Shown piece after piece: positions 15,489 through 25,738 of a stretch of 64,000 bases of DNA (its first letter is position 1; each line of letters starts with the position of its first letter). Origin of the DNA: JACSRF01 sp964504445 (GTDB lineage: Bacteria; Chloroflexota; Anaerolineae; Promineifilales; Promineifilaceae); the NCBI GenBank assembly GCA_964504445.1, contig CAZDEO010000001.1, positions 154,699 to 218,698 of the forward strand, in the 5' to 3' direction. The translations under genes and the position numbers were made by a program. The notes under the pieces were generated by a model, which was given only the letters and a program-made list of their open reading frames with translations, was not told the DNA's origin and made no database searches.

Positions 15489-16100
15489 TTACTCTCTAAT
15501 TTCCCTGATAAGTTTGGCCGGGTTGCCGGCAGCAATCATGCCCGGCGGCACGTCGCGGGTGACCACCGAACCGGCGCCAATGACGCAGCCCTGCCCCAAC
15601 CGCACCCCTTTTAAGATCAGGCAGTGCATGCCCACAAAGGCGTCATCTTCAATAATGATCGGCGCCGTCTGGGCGTCAGCCGGGTGCGCCCGTCGTTGGC
15701 GGGCGTCCAGCGGGTGAAAATCAGTGTCAATGATAGTGGTATTGGCCCCTATCGCCACCCGGTCGCCAATGGTGATGCTTTCAGCCGCGCAAACAACGCC
15801 GCCGGTCATCCCGAAGTCCGCGCCAATTTGCAACACGGCCCCGGCCTGCCAGGTGGTGAGAAACACCGGGTGGTTTGGCCCCAGGGGATTGGAACGCAGC
15901 GCCGAACGCAGTTGCAGGCGTGGCCCAAAAGACATGGTGCTGCGCCTGTGGCGCTGGATAATGGGTACACCGTAGAAACGCCATCCTTTGCCCCAGTGCA
16001 AACCCTCCCGGGCAAAAAGCAGCCGCGCTAAAGGATAAGCCAGCCACCGGCTCATTTCATTCCCTAACTTCCAGGGTGTGTCTAAGTTTGAGTTCTGCAT
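15489..16100 (-). CDS. Left-handed beta-helix acetyltransferase (WcaF/LacA type)
   Basis: A 203-residue hexapeptide-repeat O-acetyltransferase. ESITIGDRVAIGANTTIID is followed by HPLDARQRR, the catalytic-His loop of the maltose/galactoside acetyltransferase family, and then VRLGQGCVIGAGSVVTRD and GNPAKLIREI. Start 16100 follows the upstream stop by one base (TAGGATG); a longer frame to 16127 has a poorer context. It probably O-acetylates a sugar in the repeat unit. Confidence 0.82.
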   Translation of the reverse strand: MQNSNLDTPWKLGNEMSRWLAYPLARLLFAREGLHWGKGWRFYGVPIIQRHRRSTMSFGPRLQLRSALRSNPLGPNHPVFLTTWQAGAVLQIGADFGMTGGVVCAAESITIGDRVAIGANTTIIDTDFHPLDARQRRAHPADAQTAPIIIEDDAFVGMHCLILKGVRLGQGCVIGAGSVVTRDVPPGMIAAGNPAKLIREIRE

Positions 16101-16101
16101 C

Positions 16102-17295
16102 CTAGCCTTTGGGGCCAGCCTTTTCAATGACGCGTTGGTAGAGGGCTTCTAATTTATCTACCACAGCCTGCACAGAAAAAGTATCGGCCATGACCTGGGG
16201 AGCATTGGATTTAAATTCTTTGTATCTTTCCGGATCGGTGAGTAAACGGGTCATTGCCCCAGCAAATTCCGCTGCGTCAAAGGGCACAACATCAGCTACG
16301 CGGTCTTTAACCAGGTGGGCAATTTCACAGCGGTCGGTGATGACCATGGGTGTACCTGCCTGGCATGCCTCCATCATCGTTACCGGAAAAGTATCCGCGC
16401 GGCAGGGTAAGACAAACAAATCAGCATCCTGAAAAGCCTCCGCTACGGCATTACCCGCTAACAAACCCGGCAATACCACCCGTTCCTCCAGGCCATACTG
16501 TCGAACGAGCGCCTCTACTTCACGAAGCTGGCCGTCATCGGGTCCCACTATTGCCAGTTGTGCGTCTATCCCTCTGTCCATTTGGGCAAAGGCTTGGACC
16601 AGCATGTCGGCGCCTTTTTTGCGGTTAATGCGCCCCAAAAATAGGATCAGTGGTTTTTGCGAATCCAGGTGGTATTGACGTCGAAAAGCGCCTTTTTCCG
16701 GCTTAACCTCCGCTCCGGTATAGTTCAGCCCATTGGGGATAATTTCAATGCGTTCGGCAGGCACACCAAGCTGTAGCGCCTGCTGCCGTTCGCTTTCTTG
16801 TAAGGCTATCAAGGCGTTCAGAGAACGCAGCTCCTTCTGGCCCAGGAACCGGTCATAAATGCGTTTGAGGAGGAAAGTGTTAACGATAACCGGCATTGCC
16901 CCATGGGGCTGCATAACCAGCGGGATGCCCTTCTTTTCCGCCATCTGTGCCACCGGCAACAGCATCAGGTTCCGGTACCCGTTAAGGTGAATGACGTCAA
17001 AGTTTGTCAGTTCTCTGGCCAGATAGCTTTGCAAGTCGGGCAGCCAGATGGGCCCCAACGTCCCCGGCCACCAGGGCAGCCGCCAGGTGCGAAAGTATTC
17101 AACTCGCATCCCTTCTATCTCTCGCGCAAATGTTCCGGGGGCAATAACCTCTTTTTTGTTAAGCAGGTTGGTACAGTAAACGGTGACCTGATGGCCACGA
17201 CGCACAAGCTCCTGGCCGTTTTGCTGCACAATTTTAACCGGACCGCCCCAGGCAGTAGCCGGGTAAAATCCCAACGTAACTTGCAAAATATTCAT
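16102..17295 (-). CDS. GT4-family glycosyltransferase
   Basis: A 397-residue GT-B protein starting MNILQVTLGFYPATAWGGPV. The C-terminal donor domain shows LILFLGRINRKKGADMLVQA, VVLPGLLAGNAVAEAFQDAD and FPVTMMEACQAGTPMVITDR, with the conserved E-x7-E-like region. It overlaps the next glycosyltransferase by 4 bases. It adds a sugar to the growing oligosaccharide; donor and linkage cannot be assigned. Confidence 0.88.
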   Translation of the reverse strand: MNILQVTLGFYPATAWGGPVKIVQQNGQELVRRGHQVTVYCTNLLNKKEVIAPGTFAREIEGMRVEYFRTWRLPWWPGTLGPIWLPDLQSYLARELTNFDVIHLNGYRNLMLLPVAQMAEKKGIPLVMQPHGAMPVIVNTFLLKRIYDRFLGQKELRSLNALIALQESERQQALQLGVPAERIEIIPNGLNYTGAEVKPEKGAFRRQYHLDSQKPLILFLGRINRKKGADMLVQAFAQMDRGIDAQLAIVGPDDGQLREVEALVRQYGLEERVVLPGLLAGNAVAEAFQDADLFVLPCRADTFPVTMMEACQAGTPMVITDRCEIAHLVKDRVADVVPFDAAEFAGAMTRLLTDPERYKEFKSNAPQVMADTFSVQAVVDKLEALYQRVIEKAGPKG

Positions 17296-18461
17296 AATTT
17301 CTGCATCAGTTCATCCACAAAGCGTTTGATAACTTTACTCGTTTCAAATCGTTTGGCTGCGATTCTTGCAGATTCCTGACCCATTTCATGCCATTTGTTG
17401 CTGCCCAACATCAAAAAGGAGCGTAAACAATTCTGAATACTATCCGAGACTTCAGGATCAAAAAGGAAACCATTTTTCTCTTCAATCAACGCCTCAGGGT
17501 GGCACCCGACACGATTTGACAAAAGCAAAGGAAGGCCAGCAAAAGCTGCTTCGATAACAACCAATGGATACGGGTCTCCAAGGGATGGTAGAATAAAACC
17601 ATCTGCCAGAGCTAATAACTCTTGAATCGAGGATTCCGGCAGGTGCCCAAGCAAACGCACGCGGTCCGCTAAACCGGAATGTTCCACCTGGTTAATCAAT
17701 GCATCCTGCAGAGAGCCTGTTCCTGCAATTAACAAAACTAAATTACCCAGGCTAGAACCTGTAAGAGCGGCTTGCACGAGTTGTTCAATCCCTTTTATAG
17801 GTTCCAGCCGGGCTATTGTTAACAACACAACTTGATCTGCTTGTTTTATTCCCCACTTTCGGCGCAAAGCGGTTTGATTGGCGCGTAGAGAAGAAATTTC
17901 ATCGCGGAACCGTTGCTCATTGACAACATTAGGCAATTGTAAGAACGGCTTATTTTTTGATAATGGAGCAAAATGATGCACATAATCTTTAGCCCATAGA
18001 CCAGGAACAACAAATCCGTCAAATAAGTCTAATGTCCATCTGCGCCACCGGTTTGCCAAACCACCCTCGTGTTCAACATATGCCAGGTTAGACTCGCTCC
18101 AAAAAAGAGTTTTAGTCTTGTTGAATTTTGACAGAAGCGTGGCAAACTGCACTGTAGGTAAAAACCAACTCCCAGATAATAATAGCCAATCGGGTGGCTT
18201 TCGCCACAAAGCATACAAACCAGCTGGATTAAAATGGAAAATCCGTCCCCCCATACTGGGATGAACACCGGAAGAAAATTCATAAGGGAAACCCCATGAG
18301 TTTTCGTCTAGCTCCCAGTATCGCCCGGGTTCAGTATGCGCCATAAAAATGACATCAAGATTGATGTTTCTCTTTAACAACTCTGATGAAAGCGCTTGAT
18401 AAAAGTGGATGCGATATGGCGTTGGTATGTTCGTAAGACTAACCAAACTTTTTTTAGACAT
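17292..18461 (-). CDS. GT4-family glycosyltransferase
   Basis: A 389-residue GT-B protein with SLTNIPTPYRIHFYQALSSE at the N-terminus and VVLLTIARLEPIKGIEQLVQ, LLGHLPESSIQELLALADGF and YPLVVIEAAFAGLPLLLSNR in the donor domain. It is noticeably AT-richer than genes near 14-16 kb, in line with a mosaic origin. A 124-base non-coding stretch separates its start from the polymerase-like gene. Confidence 0.87.
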   Translation of the reverse strand: MSKKSLVSLTNIPTPYRIHFYQALSSELLKRNINLDVIFMAHTEPGRYWELDENSWGFPYEFSSGVHPSMGGRIFHFNPAGLYALWRKPPDWLLLSGSWFLPTVQFATLLSKFNKTKTLFWSESNLAYVEHEGGLANRWRRWTLDLFDGFVVPGLWAKDYVHHFAPLSKNKPFLQLPNVVNEQRFRDEISSLRANQTALRRKWGIKQADQVVLLTIARLEPIKGIEQLVQAALTGSSLGNLVLLIAGTGSLQDALINQVEHSGLADRVRLLGHLPESSIQELLALADGFILPSLGDPYPLVVIEAAFAGLPLLLSNRVGCHPEALIEEKNGFLFDPEVSDSIQNCLRSFLMLGSNKWHEMGQESARIAAKRFETSKVIKRFVDELMQKL

Positions 18462-18585
18462 CTGTTAAACAAAGACCCAATTATTGGAGGGATAAAAGTT
18501 AACCCCGTTTGTACTAAATTTCAGAAATTTTTACGCACGCTATTTGCGTTGTTTAAGAAAATGGAGCACTCAATACCAAACAAGC

Positions 18586-19968
18586 TTAGGGACGTGTATG
18601 GGGAGAGTCTGGCCTGAAATGCATCGTGGAAAGTGATTTATAATGTTCCCATCGTGCTTTGAACCGGAAAAAAGGTATCCCAAACAGAAAAGGTATGGCC
18701 ATAGTACCTAATAACATCAAGCTCCAGAAGTCTCCACTACCCCACACCATCCACATCACACTCAGCCAGGCAATACCCAAAGCACGCACCGCAGCGGGGG
18801 AATCTGGCTGCACCATGCCGTCCAGCCGGCGGCTCAGCCAACCCACCAGAGCCATTTGCAGCACAACAGCAATGAGATGGCCATTGCTGTAAAAACTACC
18901 GATCATGCTTGCTTTTGCCCCAAAAAGTAATTGGTTGAAAAAGATTGGGTATGCGGGGCGTTGGGCAATCAGCCAATCCACCAGGAAATATTTTTGCGGC
19001 AAAAAACGCCCTGGTATCCACCCGGTTAACGCATAATTTAAGAAACGCAGACCATAATCATATCCTACCCAATTATCGTGCAAGGCACTTTCTACCCAGA
19101 AGGTAGCCAACATTTGAGTGTCATTCTCTGATAAAGAAGAAGCCACACCTTTGTCCGCAACCAAATTCAGGCTGGAAATGATTGCCTGCGGCGTTTCACT
19201 TAACTGCCACTCTACGTGACCCCGAGCCTGGTAAATCAGTACGGCAAGAATTAAACCGGCTACAGCTAAAAGTCCTGGCCACCGGCGCTGCCTGCCGCCT
19301 GTTTGCCACATTGTCAGCGCCAGGAGCATGGAGACTGTCGCAAAACGAGACCAGGCGTGGGGTATGGAAAAGATAATGAAGGCTGACGCCAGAAATATTC
19401 CCATGGCTTTGCCCAGGCGATTGGGCCACAAGAGCAGCAGCAGCGTTGGGTAAAAAAGCAGCATATACCCGGCATTTTGATAACCGGTGACATCGCCCAC
19501 AAACCGACCGCTCTCAATCACTTTTTCTCCCCCCCAGCTTGCCAGGCCGGCGCGAGAAGCCAATAAGGCGTAAAGGCCAAAGCCGGCGAAAACGACCAGC
19601 CAATAGAAGAGGAAGGGAGTGAAAGGCGGAGTGCCGCTGCGTAAGCCCAGGCGCACCGTTCGGGGGGATGTACGGGAATAAGCAGCAAAAAAAACGGCAA
19701 TACCGATGAGAATGACTAAAGCCACCCAGAGACCGCGCCAGGCGCCGCCGCTAGCCTGCAAACGCAACTGGAAAGAAGCCAGATTATTACTCGCAACGGC
19801 CGAAATGGGAGTCACCACATAATAGAGCATGAAAGCGGCCCAGGCCCAAAAGCCGGCGCTCAACCAGTGGAAGAGTCCGCGCCGTGAAAGCAGCACGGCG
19901 ACAAGGGCCAGTTCCACACCCACCAGCCCGGCCGTAATCAGTAATATATCCTGCGTAGAAAAACTCAT
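18586..19968 (-). CDS. Polysaccharide polymerase-like membrane protein (Wzy-type)
   Basis: A 460-residue polytopic protein with about ten to twelve hydrophobic helices and a large non-membrane loop (residues about 265-330). The start at 19968 overlaps the upstream glycosyltransferase stop as ATGA; a longer frame to 20040 has no support. Position, helix count and the loop fit an O-antigen/repeat-unit polymerase, which has very low sequence conservation. It would join lipid-linked units on the outer face of the cytoplasmic membrane. Confidence 0.65.
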   Translation of the reverse strand: MSFSTQDILLITAGLVGVELALVAVLLSRRGLFHWLSAGFWAWAAFMLYYVVTPISAVASNNLASFQLRLQASGGAWRGLWVALVILIGIAVFFAAYSRTSPRTVRLGLRSGTPPFTPFLFYWLVVFAGFGLYALLASRAGLASWGGEKVIESGRFVGDVTGYQNAGYMLLFYPTLLLLLWPNRLGKAMGIFLASAFIIFSIPHAWSRFATVSMLLALTMWQTGGRQRRWPGLLAVAGLILAVLIYQARGHVEWQLSETPQAIISSLNLVADKGVASSLSENDTQMLATFWVESALHDNWVGYDYGLRFLNYALTGWIPGRFLPQKYFLVDWLIAQRPAYPIFFNQLLFGAKASMIGSFYSNGHLIAVVLQMALVGWLSRRLDGMVQPDSPAAVRALGIAWLSVMWMVWGSGDFWSLMLLGTMAIPFLFGIPFFRFKARWEHYKSLSTMHFRPDSPHTRP

Positions 19969-21254
19969 CTTTGCTTTGTTCCTCGCGATGCCCAAATTTT
20001 GCCATAAACAGACAATAGCCGCTGACCATATTTTTCCCAAGAAAAATCTTGAACGCGTAGACGGGATTGCTTTCCCATAGCTTGCCGCAAATCAGTTCGT
20101 TTGAATAACAAATGCATTTTTTCTTCCATAGCTTCAGAATTCCGGATAGGCACAATAAAACCTTCCTCACCATCAGCTACCACTGAGCCTGCATGGTTCG
20201 TGGTTAAGATTGGCAAACCTGCAGCCATTGCCTCATAGACAACCATTGCAGACCCTTCCGAAAGGGTTGGCAAAACAAACAAATCGCTTTGTTGATAGAT
20301 ATGCCATAAGTCTGTCTGCGGTAAATGTCCTAAAAAGGTCACATTCACCTTATATTGTTCGACCAATGTTTCGAGATAACGACCATATGCCGCATCATCT
20401 ACCCGGCCCACTATCAGAAGCTGACTCTTTGGTAATTTCAATCTGCCAAAGGCCTCAATCAAATAATGCACCCCTTTACCAGGATTTATACGCCCTACAA
20501 AAAGGGCCTGAAACCGCTGACCATCTTTTTTTCCATGCTTGCTCGTTACCCCCATTTGAAAACGGGCCAGGTCTACCCCAAAAGGTAACACGTGCAGCTT
20601 GTCTGAAGGTATCCCATTCTGGCAAAACGTCTCTGCAACATATGCGGAAGGCACGATAATTGCATCAGCTACAGCATACTCAGCTAGCAATCGGGGTCGC
20701 AGCGCCCAACGCAGCGACTTGTATTGTAAACCCAACCGCTTATATTCCTCATTGAAAAGGGCATCTTCAGAATCAATATATGCTGCGCGTACATCGCATA
20801 TGGTCAAAAAACCTTGATCCCCTAACTGACTGGCTGTTTCTAATCCGATGCCATTGACGAAATGAAAAACGCTTCCGGCCTGGGTTCGTTTCCTCGTTGC
20901 GGTATCAAACCACGCCCCAAAACGCACGCTGGCCTGCTCTTGACTAAGAAGACCCATCTGCTGCAACATCCGTGCACCTAAATAAGGCCAGGGAATAGAT
21001 GTGACATAACGTCTGTTCAACCCTGGCAAATGCTTGGAATGCAGCCGTTTTTGCCAGGTAGGTGGCAGCACTGATTGAAAATTGCCAAAATCATCCAACC
21101 CACTGAATACACAGTAGTATTGTTTTAAGTAACCAGCTTCCTGCAACGCAAATGCAGTATGATGATAATGCGCAATATTACCTGCTGATAAAATAACTTG
21201 TGGAGGTGCTGTACGCGATCTTAGTTTTTTCGTTGAATGTACTGCAAGGGCCAT
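19965..21254 (-). CDS. GT4-family glycosyltransferase
   Basis: A 429-residue GT-B protein. Key stretches are VILSAGNIAHYHHTAFALQE (acceptor side), FQALFVGRINPGKGVHYLIE, VTFLGHLPQTDLWHIYQQSD and LSEGSAMVVYEAMAAGLPIL; the last carries the E-x7-E donor motif (EGSAMVVYE). It is followed by the polymerase gene with an ATGA overlap. Confidence 0.88.
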   Translation of the reverse strand: MALAVHSTKKLRSRTAPPQVILSAGNIAHYHHTAFALQEAGYLKQYYCVFSGLDDFGNFQSVLPPTWQKRLHSKHLPGLNRRYVTSIPWPYLGARMLQQMGLLSQEQASVRFGAWFDTATRKRTQAGSVFHFVNGIGLETASQLGDQGFLTICDVRAAYIDSEDALFNEEYKRLGLQYKSLRWALRPRLLAEYAVADAIIVPSAYVAETFCQNGIPSDKLHVLPFGVDLARFQMGVTSKHGKKDGQRFQALFVGRINPGKGVHYLIEAFGRLKLPKSQLLIVGRVDDAAYGRYLETLVEQYKVNVTFLGHLPQTDLWHIYQQSDLFVLPTLSEGSAMVVYEAMAAGLPILTTNHAGSVVADGEEGFIVPIRNSEAMEEKMHLLFKRTDLRQAMGKQSRLRVQDFSWEKYGQRLLSVYGKIWASRGTKQR

Positions 21255-21265
21255 AATTGATTCAG

Positions 21266-22207
21266 TTATTTTTGTAATTCTAGTTCCAGTCTGGATAGAC
21301 GTAATGTTTGCTGCTGAAGCGTCTCCGCAGATAACAACGATGCAGCCCGTGCCAGCACTCCCCTTGCCTCTTCGTATCTGGCCTGAGCTTGCCCCGTTTG
21401 GCCCAGAAGTGCATAGCAGGAACCCCAGGTAATATAGTAATTAAAATCTAACAAGGGGCGAAATGAATTGGGTTTCTGCCTGTGACCTATCGTCAAGACA
21501 TCTACAGCCTCGGCGCACTGCCCTGAATTCGCCAAACTACGCCCGAGGTAGAAAGCTTGATCATACCCTTGCTGCCCAGTTTGCCAGGCAAGCAACTGAT
21601 AAGACAGGGCCAGTTTTTCCTGGCCAGCGTAACGATAAAGCTCCGCAAGGGAAGAGAAAAACGGGCCATTTGCCGCAACAACCGATTTTACACTCGCCCG
21701 CTGATTAAGAATCTCAAGCAAAGAGAAACTTACTCCCTGCTCACCTTTAAGAAGCAATGTTCTGGCATATACGAGTAAATCCTTATCTGGTAGCTGTTGC
21801 CAACGAGCCATGGCTTCATCAAACCTGCCATCTAGCCACAGCAGGTTTCCTTGCCAGATAACCTGATTTCTTGGGAGCCTATCACACGCCTCCATTTCAA
21901 GTAAAAATTGCTGCGCTCTAAACAGGTCATAAGAAGCCCATAACCGGCTTTGTAAAAGAGGCACACACTCCTCGCCCGGTTGTTGCCAAAGAGAGGAATT
22001 TATGGCTATTGATTCGTCTGACAGTGTCAGCCGCCCGAGAGGATCCACCTTCGACCGTGCCACTTGTCGCAGTCTTGCAGAATTGTCTATATTGCGCTGC
22101 AATACGGGCAATATTGATAAACTGGAAAACAGCACAAGCCCCATCAAGATTATTAGAATCCAGCAATTCTTAAATATGTTAATTAACTGGCGTGGGAGTT
22201 TCGTCAT
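21266..22207 (-). CDS. Membrane-anchored TPR-like protein
   Basis: A 313-residue protein with one N-terminal membrane helix (NCWILIILMGLVLFSSLSIL) and a helical-repeat body resembling TPRs (LYRYAGQEKLALSYQLLAWQ, YALLGQTGQAQARYEEARGV). It overlaps the upstream sulfotransferase by 29 bases. Such proteins often organise assembly or export complexes, and I infer a role in polysaccharide assembly only from its place between the sulfotransferase and glycosyltransferase genes. Confidence 0.65.
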   Translation of the reverse strand: MTKLPRQLINIFKNCWILIILMGLVLFSSLSILPVLQRNIDNSARLRQVARSKVDPLGRLTLSDESIAINSSLWQQPGEECVPLLQSRLWASYDLFRAQQFLLEMEACDRLPRNQVIWQGNLLWLDGRFDEAMARWQQLPDKDLLVYARTLLLKGEQGVSFSLLEILNQRASVKSVVAANGPFFSSLAELYRYAGQEKLALSYQLLAWQTGQQGYDQAFYLGRSLANSGQCAEAVDVLTIGHRQKPNSFRPLLDFNYYITWGSCYALLGQTGQAQARYEEARGVLARAASLLSAETLQQQTLRLSRLELELQK

Positions 22208-23195
22208 ACATCGTTAAACCGAACCGGTGCGCCCAGTTCAAAATCCGCTGCTGTTCTGCAGCAGAGAATTGTCCTTGCCAGCGAGAAAGTCTCTCTTGTT
22301 TGTCCTGGTAAGATATATGCTTGTTGCTCATGCGGCTAGGTTGCAGTAATAATTTTTTTACTCTTGAAGGCATTTGTGTATAACCCAACCAAGGAAGCAG
22401 GGAAGAAAGTATCACATCCGGCTGCATCACCAAATTTTCATAATAAATCAGGAAATGAGGGATTTTTTGCAACTGCTGCAAGGCAATGTGATTTTCGACC
22501 GCCCACCACACCGCATGCGCGCCTACCAGGTCGGTCTCGGCAGCAATTTGGGCAATCCAGGGTTGCAAATGATCGTGTACCAACACCTCTTGCTGCAAAA
22601 TATCCTGTACGTCCGCATGCCAGGGAGGCGTAATAGACAAACGTGACTGAACCACAGCGCAGGGATGACGCATAATGTAGACGATACGCGGCTGAAACTG
22701 CCTGTACAGGTAACCCAGCATCAAATTGGCCCGTATCTCTTTCACAAGAAAACGATCGGGAAAATAGCTATTGCGCTCATAGTCGGTCCAATAATTGCGC
22801 ATTCTCCCGGTCAAAATGTGCTGCCAAAGTTCCTGCCAGGATGGATAATGGTTATCAGGACGCAAATAAACAGCACGCACATGGGGATCACTCACATCCC
22901 ACCCTGTAATAGCGCGTACTCTCGTATTAACTAGCGGAAGTAATGGTTCGAAAATTTGCTGTACGCCGGGTAAAGTACACAACACTTCGGTCAGCCAGGT
23001 TGTGCCGCTGCGCCCTGATCCAGCCAAAATAATTGCCGTAGATGGGTCAGGGCGACCACGAAGCAAGAATTTAGCCCTTTCTCCTAACAAGTTTACTTCC
23101 ACAAAGCCCTGCCGTAGCCTGTTCCCAAGTCCAAGCCGATCTGCCACGGGCGCTATCGTGCTGCGCAATCTTTGGGCAAACCTTTTCTGACCCAT
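22179..23195 (-). CDS. Sulfotransferase-family protein
   Basis: A 338-residue protein with the PAPS-binding 5'-phosphosulfate loop AGSGRSGTTWLTEVL near residue 58 and the 3'-phosphate-binding segment IVYIMRHPCAVVQSRLS. These two motifs define the family. It probably transfers sulfate from PAPS to a sugar hydroxyl, though some members act on other acceptors. It overlaps the GT2 gene by one base, so it belongs to the same transcript. Confidence 0.82.
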   Translation of the reverse strand: MGQKRFAQRLRSTIAPVADRLGLGNRLRQGFVEVNLLGERAKFLLRGRPDPSTAIILAGSGRSGTTWLTEVLCTLPGVQQIFEPLLPLVNTRVRAITGWDVSDPHVRAVYLRPDNHYPSWQELWQHILTGRMRNYWTDYERNSYFPDRFLVKEIRANLMLGYLYRQFQPRIVYIMRHPCAVVQSRLSITPPWHADVQDILQQEVLVHDHLQPWIAQIAAETDLVGAHAVWWAVENHIALQQLQKIPHFLIYYENLVMQPDVILSSLLPWLGYTQMPSRVKKLLLQPSRMSNKHISYQDKQERLSRWQGQFSAAEQQRILNWAHRFGLTMYDETPTPVN

Positions 23196-24250
23196 TAAAT
23201 GCCTTTATTTATTGCAGATATGCGTCTCTGCAATCTCCTTGTTCTGTAATAGAGACCCGTAAAGCCATATTGCGTTACCCAACGAACGAAGCGGGAAAAC
23301 GGTACGTTTGATCTCCAGATACTGGGCAGTATTTTGACCCGCTTACAATAATCAGCGAGATAGAATTCTCGCTCCAACTTAATGTGCAGTAACCGTCTCT
23401 CTAATATAGGCAATAGCCAATCCAAATTTGTATGTTGTGATTGGCTCCCAGCTAAAAGTATGGATAAATCAGCAATTTTTGTCTCCCAAATACCCGCCAG
23501 GTTATCTATACGCGGCAAGAGGCGCTGGCGATGCCAGGCCATTTCTTCCTGAAAGCTGCTGTTAGCCGGATGCAGCCACATATTCTCGGTGTGATACCGC
23601 CTAAGAACCAAAATATCTGGAACAGAATGCACTTCACCCAGCAGCGCGGCACGAAAGGGAATAATCACATCTTCTTGTATGACGCGCTTGTCAATTGGCC
23701 CAAACATGTCAAAACAGGATCGGTGCCAGGCATGGGAATTGCCAATCACGCTGATGGTGCGTTCTGCCAGATGATGAGGCGTAAAACGTTTTGGCGAATA
23801 AGCATGTATGACCTCCAGGTCATGACCATCTACATCAATTTTTTGCACAGAAGAATGCAGAGAATATGCTTTTTTGCCACTTTCCAGATAGGCTTGAACA
23901 AGCCGGGCAGTTCGATGAGGCAAGGAAACATCATCCCCGGCCGCCACAACAATTAACTCTCCGTTGACCATCTCCATGACGCGGTTGATGTGGCCCACAA
24001 GACCCAGGTTTTTCTCATTGCGGTTAAGAATAATTATATGCGGCCCCTCATAAGCAGCCGCCATTTCCTGCATAATGGCAAAGGTACGGTCCGGCGAACA
24101 ATCATCAGAGAGAATAATTTCTAGAGGAGAATAGGTTTGACTCAATGCTCCCTGCACCGCCTCGGCAATAAACTGCTCCTGGTTGTAGGCAAACAAAGCA
24201 AAGGTAAGCAGGGGGCGTTCGCTTTCGCTGCCGGTGTCAAAAGAATTCAT
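23195..24250 (-). CDS. GT2-family glycosyltransferase
   Basis: A 351-residue GT-A enzyme. FALFAYNQEQFIAEAVQGAL and LEIILSDDCSPDRTFAIMQE form the nucleotide-binding N-terminus, and VVAAGDDVSLPHR carries the DxD-type metal motif. A C-terminal extension without a membrane helix follows. It overlaps the flippase gene by 4 bases and the sulfotransferase by one. Confidence 0.88.
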   Translation of the reverse strand: MNSFDTGSESERPLLTFALFAYNQEQFIAEAVQGALSQTYSPLEIILSDDCSPDRTFAIMQEMAAAYEGPHIIILNRNEKNLGLVGHINRVMEMVNGELIVVAAGDDVSLPHRTARLVQAYLESGKKAYSLHSSVQKIDVDGHDLEVIHAYSPKRFTPHHLAERTISVIGNSHAWHRSCFDMFGPIDKRVIQEDVIIPFRAALLGEVHSVPDILVLRRYHTENMWLHPANSSFQEEMAWHRQRLLPRIDNLAGIWETKIADLSILLAGSQSQHTNLDWLLPILERRLLHIKLEREFYLADYCKRVKILPSIWRSNVPFSRFVRWVTQYGFTGLYYRTRRLQRRISAINKGI

Positions 24251-25737
24251 GAGTTTCCGCTGGTCTGGGGGTGAATGCGCCGGGCAAAAGGCCCCATGGA
24301 AAATAGGAGCTGGCGCAGTTCTACAAAGATAGCACGATAAAAGAAAAACACGGTCGCTGTATACAGCAGCGCGCCGCAGAGAACAGAGAGCGCCAGGCGC
24401 AAATAAAGGTTCAGAGACGTAGTGGCCAGGTAGACATTAAGCAGGTAAACCACTGCCCCCATCAGCAAGCTGGGGATGAGAAACCGCCAGCCATCTATCA
24501 GGTAGCGGCGCAGATCCAGAGTCAGAAGGCGGTGCGCCACCGCCAGATAGACGGCGTAGAAAGAGACGTTCACTATGGCGTAAGCCAGGGCCACGTACAC
24601 AATGCCGTAACGCGCGCTGAAGGCAAAGGCAATGGCGGTAACAAGCGTCACAATCAGATTGAGGGCAAATAAGCGGTGGGGTTTTCCTAAAGAAATAATC
24701 AGGTAGGCCAGGAAGTATTGCAAGGAAAGGGAAAAACCGGCCACAGACAAAATGCGCATGGCCGGCACGCTGGGCAGCCACTGCGCGCCAGACAAGGCCA
24801 CAATGAAATCTGCCGCCAGGACGGCCAGCCCGGTAAAGATGGGGAAGGTGATCAGGCCCGCCAGGCCGGTAATTTTGTGCAGGGCGGCGCGCAGCCGGTC
24901 GTGGTCGTTTTGCAGCCGGGCAAAGGTCGTGACGGCCACGTTACTCATCACTCCGGTAAACATATCCAAAACGAGCCGCCCCAGCCGGTAGGCCACGGTA
25001 TAATAACCCAGGGCTTGCGCGCCCAAAAAAATGCCGATGAGAAAATCATCCAGCCTGGTGCGGAAAAAGTTGGTCACGCGCACCCCCACCATGCTCATGC
25101 CAAAGCCAAATAAATCATGAAAATGCGCTCGGGAATAGGCCCAACGGGGTCGCCAATCGCTGGCCCGCCACAGCACCATGGCTCCCACCAGTCCCGTGAT
25201 TAACGTTTTTCCCACCAGGGCATACACCCCCGCGCCCATGACCGCCATCACAATACCGGCAATGCCGCCCGCAGCGGCGGCCACAAGCTGCCGGGTGGAA
25301 AGGGCGCGAAAATCAAAGGCGCGCTGCAGCAGCGCCTGCTGGGTGCTGCTGAGGGCCGTCAGCAAAAAGGTCGCCGACAAAGCGGCCACCACCGGCTGCA
25401 AGGCTGGTTCGGCATAGATCCGCGCCACCAGGCCAGATGCCCAAACGCCTAAACCCGTTAATCCTGCGCCTAAGATGATATTGGTCCAAAAAGCGGTATC
25501 AAGATGTTCCGGCGCAAGCTCATCACGCTGCACAATCGCCTGGCCCAGCCCTTGCTCGGCAAAAACGGCCACAAAGGAGGTGAAAACGGTGGCCATAGCG
25601 ACCAGGCCAAAATCTTCCGGCTGCAATAACCGGGTTAAAATGATAAAGACGATAAAAGTCGTTATCTGGCTGCCCCAATTGCCAACGGCCGTCCAGGCCA
25701 CGCCCTTCGTCGCTTTTTGCTTAATATCTTTCACCAC
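24247..25737 (-). CDS. Polysaccharide flippase, MOP/Wzx superfamily
   Basis: A 496-residue polytopic protein with 12 or more hydrophobic helices. The N-terminus (KATKGVAWTAVGNWGSQITT) and TRLLQPEDFGLVAMATVFTS are characteristic of the MOP family. It moves the lipid-linked repeat unit across the membrane. I chose a GTG start at 25737, two bases after the upstream stop and directly before KDIKQKATKG; the ATG frame to 25806 would overlap the sulfotransferase by 68 bases. It holds the only ACGGCCGT site between 9.6 and 33.0 kb (25685). Confidence 0.9.
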   Translation of the reverse strand: MVKDIKQKATKGVAWTAVGNWGSQITTFIVFIILTRLLQPEDFGLVAMATVFTSFVAVFAEQGLGQAIVQRDELAPEHLDTAFWTNIILGAGLTGLGVWASGLVARIYAEPALQPVVAALSATFLLTALSSTQQALLQRAFDFRALSTRQLVAAAAGGIAGIVMAVMGAGVYALVGKTLITGLVGAMVLWRASDWRPRWAYSRAHFHDLFGFGMSMVGVRVTNFFRTRLDDFLIGIFLGAQALGYYTVAYRLGRLVLDMFTGVMSNVAVTTFARLQNDHDRLRAALHKITGLAGLITFPIFTGLAVLAADFIVALSGAQWLPSVPAMRILSVAGFSLSLQYFLAYLIISLGKPHRLFALNLIVTLVTAIAFAFSARYGIVYVALAYAIVNVSFYAVYLAVAHRLLTLDLRRYLIDGWRFLIPSLLMGAVVYLLNVYLATTSLNLYLRLALSVLCGALLYTATVFFFYRAIFVELRQLLFSMGPFARRIHPQTSGNS

Positions 25738-25738
25738 A